In this document: piece by piece, positions 47,483 to 55,498 of the stretch
Numbering within the stretch: the stretch's first letter is position 1
How the letters are laid out: each line of letters begins with the position of its first letter
Assembly: GCF_003584135.1 (NCBI RefSeq)
Contig: NZ_QXFI01000036.1
Coordinates: forward strand, 248,001-312,000
Direction of reading: 5' to 3'
Source: Flagellimonas pelagia
GTDB taxonomy: Bacteria; Bacteroidota; Bacteroidia; Flavobacteriales; Flavobacteriaceae
DNA length: 64,000 bases
Made by a program: the position numbers and the translations under genes
The notes under the pieces: model-generated
The model's database searches: none
What the model was told of the DNA's origin: nothing
Seen by the model: the letters and a program-made list of their open reading frames with translations, nothing else

Positions 47483-49591
47483 TCAGTAGTTTACATCAAT
47501 TTCATTCCATGCACTAGTAGCACCATTTTTAAAAATGGCTTTCATGCCGTAGCTATATCGGGTATTGGGTATTAGATTTTGATCCAAAAATTGGTCAATT
47601 TCTGATGGAAGAGTTTTAAACAGGGTAAACGATCCTTCCTCAGTCTTTTTAAAAAGTTGGAATTCCAGAACACCAGGTTGTTTGTGCTTCCAACTCAACC
47701 GAATGCTTTTTTGCTCTCGATCTACTTGGGCATACAATGCCTTTATCTGGGGTTGCTGTAATTTTTTTGGTGTAATTATCGACAATGCCGGGGAAGGGTT
47801 GCTCTCCAGTCCATTTTGACCTGTTGAAACCAAAGTGTATTGATACTTTGTATTGGGTTGGGTATTTACATCCTTAAACTCATTTAAGGAAACATCGGTA
47901 GTTTCGAAAATGCTTTCCCATGATTTTTGCCCAGTATTGGCAATCTTCCTATAGATAACTTGTTTGGTCAATCCAGCAGAAGAGCTTGGTGTCCATACTA
48001 GGTGTATGGTATCCCCCAATTGCTCATATTCCTTAAAAACTGGACTGGTGGGCGGAATTTTACTGGGCAGAGATAACCTCAAAGTATCAGAGGGCAAGGA
48101 TTCATTATATCTTAAATCCGAGGCCATTATCCTATAAAACACAAACCGGTTAAACGTTTTCAGATTTACCGAATCCTGAAACTCTGTGCCTTTCCATTCC
48201 TTTTTAGTGAGCCTGGTGAATTCCTGCTTAGGCGAATTGGACCTTAAAACGGTATATCCTTTAAGATCCTGTTCACTGTTCGGATTCCAATTGAGATGTA
48301 CCACCCCAGTAGTATCAATGGTTCCTGTAAGTCCTGTCGGCTTCTCCGGTGGAATAGAATCCACTGGTTGGATCATGACTGGTGAGGAATCTTGATAATC
48401 CCCCGCTCTCCCAAATGCCCTGATCTTAAAATAATTGATGGGTTTTAAATCGTTATACTCAAAACTTTTAGTCGTTTTTTCAAGAGGTTCGCTCAATTCA
48501 GTGAACGGACCGATGGCCCTATCGGAACGAAGTACTTCAAAACCTGTCAACTTCCAACTTTCATCATCTGGGAAGGTCCAACGGATAATCGCTTTTTTGT
48601 CAGAAATAATCTCACTTTCGGTAATTTCAGGACCGACCAACAACTCTTTAAAAGCCTTTACTGAAACAGTATCGGAAACCGGCCCAATCCTATTGAACAA
48701 ATTCTTCCCCCTTATACGATACCAATATTTTTCACCATATTCAGGAATACTGTCCGTAAAAGAAATCCCCGATACCTTGGTTACCGCTAATTTGGTAATA
48801 GGGGCATTGTTAACTCTCTTGAAATTTATACCATCAGTTGATCGTTCTAAATCATAACTGGCATAATATTCCAAAAGGGCATCATATTCCCAAATCAGTA
48901 CAAAGGCATTGTTATAGTAGTATGCCGCAAAATCATAGGGTTTGGGTAAAGCTCCAAGCACTGTTGGATCTACAAGTGCTATGGTACTGCCATTAGAAAA
49001 CCCTTCCGGTTCTTGAGCGAGTCTTAAGTTATACAGATATTTTTCGTTCTTTTTGACCTTTGTATCCCTAAAACCCATACCTGCATATTGGGCCACTTCA
49101 AAATCTTGATCTACGGCAAACATGGAAAAGGCAAAGCGCTGATCTAATTCCGAGCTTTCGTTGACCACCCTCATCAAATGGTCCTTTCCGTCTCTATTCA
49201 CTGTGAAACTATCCCCATAAATGGCTTGTGCTGCCACTGCTGCCATATCGTTGCTTTGCACTAGGGTTTCCCATTCCAATAATGGTATTGGCTTGATGGG
49301 TTCCCCTGTCAATACTTCCACTTCCGAATCTAAAATTGGGACACCGTCCCTTTCCAGGGTATGCCGTTCAACGATGTATCCATTTTCAATTCCTGATTTC
49401 CACAATATTTTATCGGAAACACCCCATCTCAGTGAAACCCCATCTTCATCCACCCAATGCCTCAATATCAACTTTGAGGGCCGTTCTTGTTGTGAAATAC
49501 TATCCTGCCCACGACCCGGTAGAAAAACCAAGAGCACCAACAGTGAAACCAGTTGTTTTGAAATGGAACAGTGTCTAAAATGTATTTTCAT
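47483..49591 (-). CDS. Secreted multi-fibronectin type III protein
   Basis: A 702-residue protein with a signal peptide (about 1-29, VSLLVLLVFLPGRGQ) and, after a unique domain of about 200 residues, four to five Fn3 domains recognisable by motifs such as PEKPTGLTGTIDTTGVVHLNW, GYTVLRS, YFKIRAFGRAG and TKYQYTLVSTGQNGLES. It has no C-terminal sorting domain or lipobox, so it probably acts as a periplasmic or surface partner of its neighbours. Its ATG overlaps the end of the 1602-residue gene by 17 nt and it is 2 nt from the SprB-repeat gene: the three are translated as a coupled set. Confidence 0.8.
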   Translation of the reverse strand: MKIHFRHCSISKQLVSLLVLLVFLPGRGQDSISQQERPSKLILRHWVDEDGVSLRWGVSDKILWKSGIENGYIVERHTLERDGVPILDSEVEVLTGEPIKPIPLLEWETLVQSNDMAAVAAQAIYGDSFTVNRDGKDHLMRVVNESSELDQRFAFSMFAVDQDFEVAQYAGMGFRDTKVKKNEKYLYNLRLAQEPEGFSNGSTIALVDPTVLGALPKPYDFAAYYYNNAFVLIWEYDALLEYYASYDLERSTDGINFKRVNNAPITKLAVTKVSGISFTDSIPEYGEKYWYRIRGKNLFNRIGPVSDTVSVKAFKELLVGPEITESEIISDKKAIIRWTFPDDESWKLTGFEVLRSDRAIGPFTELSEPLEKTTKSFEYNDLKPINYFKIRAFGRAGDYQDSSPVMIQPVDSIPPEKPTGLTGTIDTTGVVHLNWNPNSEQDLKGYTVLRSNSPKQEFTRLTKKEWKGTEFQDSVNLKTFNRFVFYRIMASDLRYNESLPSDTLRLSLPSKIPPTSPVFKEYEQLGDTIHLVWTPSSSAGLTKQVIYRKIANTGQKSWESIFETTDVSLNEFKDVNTQPNTKYQYTLVSTGQNGLESNPSPALSIITPKKLQQPQIKALYAQVDREQKSIRLSWKHKQPGVLEFQLFKKTEEGSFTLFKTLPSEIDQFLDQNLIPNTRYSYGMKAIFKNGATSAWNEIDVNY

Positions 49592-52500
49592 ACTGAATCA
49601 CTTCGCTGTTTCCAGAGGTTTTACCGGGGAGAACATATTTGAATCTCACCTTATATTTTTCTCTCTTGATAAAAGGAAAAGTGCCCCAAATGATATAATC
49701 ATATTTTATGTATTTGGCTTGATTCCAGATATAGGGCATGGTATAACGTTTGCTGATCTTCAAACGAAGGTTACTGTAATCGGAATAATAGGCTATTGGC
49801 ATTGTCCATAGATATGGGAAATGTCTTCTGAGGTAATCCGGAGAAACATGGTCTTGGGTGTAAGCAACATAGGTATTACTTGCCTTGATGGGACCTACCG
49901 GCGGAACTCCCCACATATTCACGTCCCTATTGACCCTTATATTGCCATCCAATGGATATTCCTGATACAATAGGGTGTATATCTCCTCCTTGAAATAGTT
50001 GTCGGTGGGGAGGGATTCTGCATTGATGATCGGCTTATCATCTGTGAATTGGCTTCCTATCAAATCGTTAATGCCAAAAGGCTCGTAATCCTCCAACACC
50101 AAATTAATCCTGGCAACATTGGGGATACCGGCATCACTTCCAGAACCACCATCCAAAGTAGTAGTAGAATTTTTTATTCTTAAAGACTTCATCTTCTGTT
50201 TGAATGTATTGAACTGACTGGTGGTAAACTGAAAGTCCAATCGGCTTACAAATGCCCCGTTCTTGGCACTAGCTACAATGGTATTGGTAGAGATTTCCAA
50301 ATCATCAGACACTTCGTTGAACTCTGCTTGGGTCATGACCAATGATTCATCCACATCATTGGGCTTTAACGTGACCAGTGCATAGGTGTATGTTGTTTGG
50401 TTTTCCAAATCTGGAATTGTGAATTCCAATCTTTTTTTGGAAGCATCATAAGTGAAATTCGCTTTTATCCTTTCTCCAGATCCTGTTAAAAAATAAAGTT
50501 CGTCACTATATCCGTTCCCGAATAAGTATTCCTGCCCAGAATGCAATTGCACATATCCACTATTACTCTCTTTAGGGAACATATAGGCTTGATCGATCAC
50601 TGGGTACATATATTCAATATTGTTTCTAGGAATATGGGTTGGTGCCTTTCCCGTGGTAAAAACAATTTCCTTTTCCTCAAATACCGGATTTCCTTCTTCC
50701 CTTACGGTAATCCAGCCATTATTGATCTTCTGTTGAAAGCCGATTTTCACTTTTACCTCAATTTCTTTTTCTGGTGGGAGGATTTCGAAGGATTTGAAAA
50801 TCAGCAAATCCTGTTCTGGACTGAACTCGTAATCACCTTCAATGGAATCGCCATCAGTGGTCACAGCAAATTCATCCAAATGCACCCTGTAGGTTTTCCA
50901 GCCTTCCTCATCCTGAATGCTGAGTTCACTTTCCATTGGGGCATTGAATGCAACCTGCACGGCATCAAAAACATCCACATCGGTATAGCCGTCACCAGGC
51001 AAAATATCAGATATAATGGCAATATCCTGAATACCGGACTTGCCTACAATCTCGCATTCGTCCCCTATGGTTACCTTTAACCGGGTCCTAATGCGTACCA
51101 GTCCCAAAACCCTAACATCCACTCCCGCATAGCCCCTTATATACCATGGATTGGGCAATTGTGCCTGTGCCAGAACCGCCAATCCGGCTTCCAATATTTT
51201 CACCCGTTTTCGCATCCCGAAGAGCTTGATCTGTGCTCCGATCTCTCCTTGCAGATAGGCATATAATTGCCCTGTTGCATACCAACCATCCATGCCCAAT
51301 TGATCGGAACTTCCCAAACAATGTGCCTCCCCAAAATCCCGCATCATAAGGTCAAAACCTACCCCCGCACTTACACTGGCATAGACAATGCCCCAATCAA
51401 AGTCCTTTCCTATTTCAAATTTTGCCCCAAAGGCATAACCTGCGCCTTCGGCCAATTCTTGATTAAAATTCCTGCCAAAAAGGAGTTCATCCCCTTTCAA
51501 GTTTAAAATATCAATAACATTTTGGGGTGGAAGCGCAGGATCTGGCAAAATGGTACCGGTCATGAAATACATGTTGATCCGTGCCTTAAAAGCTCCTATG
51601 GGAATATCCCTCAACCCAAATCGCTTTGTGGGTGTACCCACATAGATGTACCAATCATCCGGGGCATTATAAAATTCCAGATACCCCAACCTGTTCTTTT
51701 CTCCCTCACCTTTTATGATCCCTGCATTCAGGAAAACATCGAACATGCCCCAATAGATCCGATTGGTAAAGTCAAAATCTATGGCTACCTGGGCCGCGAA
51801 CAACTCCTCACCCGTTAAAATTTGGGGAAATACATTATCCGCAAAATATTTAATCCCTTCCTTGTCAATGGAAAGCTCATTGAAATTGTTCAGGCCAAGC
51901 TCCTTATCCAGTACCTGCTGTTGCATGTCATCCACCGAACCAAAGGGATCTCGGGTCTTTCCACCTCCTTGGATCAGTGCGGCCGCTCCATAAAAACCCA
52001 ATCGACTTATACCCCCTCCGTTGGCATTGGAGTTAAAACTCATTTCTATGGCCGTCAATCCTGTAAAGGATGCTCCTTTTTTTATCTCAAATGCGGCGAG
52101 TGCCTTAAATCCAAGACCTTTATTATCGTCAGGCACATACTTTATTCCTGACATAGAATCTCCTCCATCATCCATTCCGGCCCTACGCATGTGATGGTAC
52201 ACTCCTCCCCCCAGATCATATATGGTGAAATTGGGATTTTCTGAACTGGTAGGCCTTCCATGGGCATCAACATACCAATATCTGTAGCCCTCGGTAGCTC
52301 CAAAAATACCTTTTGCTCCTATCTGTATACCCAAACTCTCCGAATACAGGCTCAGGTTTCCTGAGAAGCCTTTTCCGTATATAGGATTTTCCCTGAAAAA
52401 CTCCAACTGACCATTAAATTCGAACCCCTTCCTTTTTACATCAATCTGTACGGTACTTACCTCTGTTGATTTATAGTGCCATTTCAAATAATCCCCTTCC

Positions 52501-54383
52501 TCCAATGTACCGATGATATGCAGTCCAACATCACCATGAATCCCTGATTCATCGAGGTTAATGTAACTGTTCAATGACAATTTGGCTTCATCATTCCCAA
52601 TAGTGGTCAAGGAAACATCATATATTCCTAATTGAAAACCAGCCAATTCAGGAGCAGCAATGGAATCCAGATAACCTGCATATGCAATGGACAGATAAGG
52701 GGCTTGTTTTGTCTGTATATGAAGGTCTTGGAATTTAAGCCCTGAAAATCTCAATATCCCTTCATCATCAGAACCGGATAATTGATTTTCTTGCTTCTGA
52801 TTAAAGGACATGATACCCGACAAATTGGCCTCGGGGTAAAAGTGCCCGTCCTCCACCTCCAATTTTATATAGGATTCTTGAAAAAGCCTTGCCTTTGAAT
52901 TAAATATATTGAAATCCACATCTTCCTCTACATTCACCTGAACATAGTAGTTTTGGTCGGAAGTAATGATGCCGCTATAGCCCAACTTACCACCAGAGGA
53001 TTTCGAATCGCTTATGGGTAACACTATTTCACCTTTGAAACCTGCTTTCATGAACCGGTTGACCTTTAGGTCAATTCCCAGGGAATCCAAAGAAAATTGC
53101 CATTTGTTTGCGTCCCCTTCGTCCAGTCCCATGATGTTTGTGGCAAAAAAATCACCAGATACACCAAAATTGTCCAGCAACAGGTTATGGGCGCCAATAA
53201 CCACCCGCTCCGCAGATGCTCTCTTTTTAAACTCTGGAGGCAGGAAGATTTGGACATTTTCGGCAAAAAAACCACGCCACAGGGTTTCATTACCAGGAAC
53301 CAAAAGATTCTGTGCCGTATAAAGTGCCGGAAAAACTACATTTTGTGAATTGGCCGTATCGCTGAGGTCCAAAACCGCATTTTCCAATTTAAATCCCCAC
53401 TTTGGCAATGCTTTTAACTCAAAGGGAGGCAAATCTAGCTGGATCAGTAAGTCGTTAATATTTGAGGTTTTTATGGAAAATCCAGCTCCTACGTAGCTGT
53501 CATTTCCTATTGCTTTTTCTCCGCTTCCTGATTCGGTCTTGTCCGGGAATTTTACCTCTCCACTATCATTAATCGGTACAGCCACTGTTTTGGCTATGCG
53601 TACATCGGCACTGATGGAAATTTCCTTTACCCTGCCTTCGCAATTTATGGTGATATAAGTTTGGTCATCTGCGATTCCATTTTGACCATATCCCCCTAAA
53701 AAGGTAAGGAGCCACTGGCCCCCTCCCATCCCCACTGGCACATTGTTCAAAAGGTTGAGCCGGGCATCTTCATAAATTCCACCGCTTTTGGAAATGGGAA
53801 CATTACTGGCACTGAACATGAGTTCCGTATTGAGCTCCGCGAGTACCACCTTGGCAAAAAGATCCACCAATGTATAATCCGGGTGATACTCCATCCGGAA
53901 AATACCCAACGTAATGGATGAATTGGCAGTAATGTCCTGTTTTAATCCTACGGGTAGTTCAACCGGTTGCTGCCCTCCGATTATCTGTATAAACCGCTGT
54001 TCCTGTTCAATGATATCAAAAACCTTTTTGGCAGCATCCAAAACTTTTTGGGTGTCCTCATCGGCCTCCATTTGTTTGGCCACATATTCGGGAGTAAACT
54101 CCGCCAAATTGTCCAAAGGAGTATAGAACATGCCCTCTTCGTTACCTTCCAGTTCGGGAAAAGCCCTAAATTTTGTTACACCTTCTGGTTTTTCAAAGGT
54201 CTTTTTTTGCCACCGTTCTAACAAAGGGGAAAGGTCTTGACCTTGCTGCACGACTGAATACTTATACTCTCTATTAGAAATCTTGGCCTGTTTCCCTTTG
54301 CTGATCGAGTCAGTTGGTCCAGAAATGGCCAACATGGGTATGCACCATAATATAAATGGAAAAAGGAGATGATTAGTCTTCAT
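49575..54383 (-). CDS. Giant beta-rich exported protein of unknown function
   Basis: A 1602-residue protein I cannot assign to a family. It has a signal peptide (MKTNHLLFPFILWCIPMLAIS), long runs of alternating hydrophobic/polar strands with many G, N and aromatic residues (for example FSLDSLGIDLKVNRFMKAGF, SYINLDESGIHGDVGLHIIG), a glycine-rich central part that could form a barrel or a long beta-groove, and an Ig-like segment near 1150-1260 (VDVFDAVQVAFNAPMESELS). The C-terminal 200 residues are Tyr/Trp-rich, without a T9SS sorting domain. It lies between the immunity genes and two adhesin-like genes, so a structural role in the same system is likely but unproven. Confidence 0.75.
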   Translation of the reverse strand: MKTNHLLFPFILWCIPMLAISGPTDSISKGKQAKISNREYKYSVVQQGQDLSPLLERWQKKTFEKPEGVTKFRAFPELEGNEEGMFYTPLDNLAEFTPEYVAKQMEADEDTQKVLDAAKKVFDIIEQEQRFIQIIGGQQPVELPVGLKQDITANSSITLGIFRMEYHPDYTLVDLFAKVVLAELNTELMFSASNVPISKSGGIYEDARLNLLNNVPVGMGGGQWLLTFLGGYGQNGIADDQTYITINCEGRVKEISISADVRIAKTVAVPINDSGEVKFPDKTESGSGEKAIGNDSYVGAGFSIKTSNINDLLIQLDLPPFELKALPKWGFKLENAVLDLSDTANSQNVVFPALYTAQNLLVPGNETLWRGFFAENVQIFLPPEFKKRASAERVVIGAHNLLLDNFGVSGDFFATNIMGLDEGDANKWQFSLDSLGIDLKVNRFMKAGFKGEIVLPISDSKSSGGKLGYSGIITSDQNYYVQVNVEEDVDFNIFNSKARLFQESYIKLEVEDGHFYPEANLSGIMSFNQKQENQLSGSDDEGILRFSGLKFQDLHIQTKQAPYLSIAYAGYLDSIAAPELAGFQLGIYDVSLTTIGNDEAKLSLNSYINLDESGIHGDVGLHIIGTLEEGDYLKWHYKSTEVSTVQIDVKRKGFEFNGQLEFFRENPIYGKGFSGNLSLYSESLGIQIGAKGIFGATEGYRYWYVDAHGRPTSSENPNFTIYDLGGGVYHHMRRAGMDDGGDSMSGIKYVPDDNKGLGFKALAAFEIKKGASFTGLTAIEMSFNSNANGGGISRLGFYGAAALIQGGGKTRDPFGSVDDMQQQVLDKELGLNNFNELSIDKEGIKYFADNVFPQILTGEELFAAQVAIDFDFTNRIYWGMFDVFLNAGIIKGEGEKNRLGYLEFYNAPDDWYIYVGTPTKRFGLRDIPIGAFKARINMYFMTGTILPDPALPPQNVIDILNLKGDELLFGRNFNQELAEGAGYAFGAKFEIGKDFDWGIVYASVSAGVGFDLMMRDFGEAHCLGSSDQLGMDGWYATGQLYAYLQGEIGAQIKLFGMRKRVKILEAGLAVLAQAQLPNPWYIRGYAGVDVRVLGLVRIRTRLKVTIGDECEIVGKSGIQDIAIISDILPGDGYTDVDVFDAVQVAFNAPMESELSIQDEEGWKTYRVHLDEFAVTTDGDSIEGDYEFSPEQDLLIFKSFEILPPEKEIEVKVKIGFQQKINNGWITVREEGNPVFEEKEIVFTTGKAPTHIPRNNIEYMYPVIDQAYMFPKESNSGYVQLHSGQEYLFGNGYSDELYFLTGSGERIKANFTYDASKKRLEFTIPDLENQTTYTYALVTLKPNDVDESLVMTQAEFNEVSDDLEISTNTIVASAKNGAFVSRLDFQFTTSQFNTFKQKMKSLRIKNSTTTLDGGSGSDAGIPNVARINLVLEDYEPFGINDLIGSQFTDDKPIINAESLPTDNYFKEEIYTLLYQEYPLDGNIRVNRDVNMWGVPPVGPIKASNTYVAYTQDHVSPDYLRRHFPYLWTMPIAYYSDYSNLRLKISKRYTMPYIWNQAKYIKYDYIIWGTFPFIKREKYKVRFKYVLPGKTSGNSEVIQYENTF

Positions 54384-54788
54384 ATAGTATTGCCATTACC
54401 GCTTTGGATTTATGACTCCTTAGGCTTTTTGTCCTTGGGGACAAGCGGATAGGCGTAAGTAACATATTACAGGAACAACTATAGGGTTTGAATTGATGGA
54501 TACGCCATATGACTTGACGGATGGGATTGCTTTATAGAAAGAACGGGGCATTGTGAGAAAGGAATCAATAGCCTTGGCACAGCAAATCCACTCCAGTAGC
54601 TGAGATCAAACCTAACTGTACGCAAACGCTTACTTTTTGCCAATCCATGCACAACCCCCCATCCGCATCGGCACCAGCCTAGAGACTCACACAAGCGGGG
54701 TCGACCTTGATTGTCCCATGGAATGAAGCTAAGTTTCAGTATTGACAATAGTAAAAGGATACTATTTATTTTAATAGTTTCATTTAGT
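54384..54788. other. 405-nt spacer with possible toxin relic
   Basis: No credible gene. A 106-codon minus-strand frame (54799-54479) overlaps the end of the second immunity gene and gives a low-complexity product; I reject it. A 17-nt segment (54703-54719) matches the toxin gene exactly and in a frame reading MGQSRS as in the toxin, followed by a stop five codons later. The stretch at 54640-54720 is more GC-rich than the immunity genes beside it. It may be a decayed remnant of an earlier toxin cassette. Confidence 0.4.
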
Positions 54789-55094
54789 TTAATATTCAAT
54801 TACTGGAGAATCTTCCGCTCCCATTGAATTAATAAGCATTAGGGTTAACCATTTATACGCTTCTTCATCAGAGTTCTCGTCTAATGGGAGGTTTGCCGTA
54901 TTGTGTACAAATGACAGTGGCTTTCCTGCCTCTAATTCCCTATTGATAATTAACCTAATGACTTTCTCCCATCTTTGATAATCATTTCTTTCTGCCAATG
55001 ATTTCCTTAGATTTATAATGGCTTCTTTATAAAAGCTATCCCTAAAAAATTCTCCAAGGATACTTTTTAATTTAAATTCAGCTTCTTCTTTCAT
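54789..55094 (-). CDS. Immunity-like protein, second copy
   Basis: A 101-residue acidic, helical protein closely related to the next gene upstream. The two share HNTANLPL and ENSDEEAY in the same places, with similar sequence on both sides (W..(I/V)(I/V)R.(I/V)(L/I)N.EL). The pattern resembles immunity proteins of CDI systems (I think of the CdiI family paired with RNase A-like toxins), which bind and block the toxin in the cytosol. Lacks a signal peptide, as expected. Strongly A/T-rich. It lies 73 nt after copy one and may protect against a related, non-self toxin. Confidence 0.65.
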   Translation of the reverse strand: MKEEAEFKLKSILGEFFRDSFYKEAIINLRKSLAERNDYQRWEKVIRLIINRELEAGKPLSFVHNTANLPLDENSDEEAYKWLTLMLINSMGAEDSPVIEY

Positions 55095-55167
55095 TTTTAT
55101 TCATATGCGATAAGCACTAACCATTAGATATCAGTTAGGACTTGACTTGTTAAGGTCTTTTTGAGAA

Positions 55168-55497
55168 TCAACCCTCATTTGGCTTAAAAACATCCTTATA
55201 ATCCAATATTAAATCATCATCCGACCCAGAAACATTGATGAGCATTAAACTAAGCCATCTATAAGCTTCCTCATCACTATTTTCATATAAAGGCAAATTG
55301 GCTGTGTTATGAATCAAATCTAAAGCTTGCCCATCTTTTAACTCCTTGTTAAGTACTATCCTTACAATTTCAGACCAATTGTCTTTATAAGATTGATTTT
55401 GATTTAAATCTTTTCTGACATTTTTTACTCCTTCTGAATAAAATTCATCAATAAAACAATGGAGCATACTTTTTAAATAATCAATAGTGTTGTTCAT
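55168..55497 (-). CDS. Immunity-like protein, first copy (cognate candidate)
   Basis: A 109-residue acidic, helical protein whose ATG follows the toxin stop by a single base, the usual place for the cognate immunity gene of a polymorphic toxin. It shares the HNTANLPL / ENSDEEAY core with the downstream paralogue, but its ends differ (MNNTIDYLKSMLHCFIDEFY; DYKDVFKPNEG). No signal peptide, so cytosolic. Its DNA is very A/T-rich (14 of 60 G+C at 55381-55440), far below the toxin body, matching the toxin C-terminus and suggesting joint acquisition. Confidence 0.72.
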   Translation of the reverse strand: MNNTIDYLKSMLHCFIDEFYSEGVKNVRKDLNQNQSYKDNWSEIVRIVLNKELKDGQALDLIHNTANLPLYENSDEEAYRWLSLMLINVSGSDDDLILDYKDVFKPNEG

Positions 55498-55498
55498 G

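Noticed and set aside
54479..54799. 106-codon minus-strand open frame as a gene
   Set aside because: It overlaps the end of the immunity gene and its product has no signal, domain or compositional character of a protein; more likely spacer or relic.
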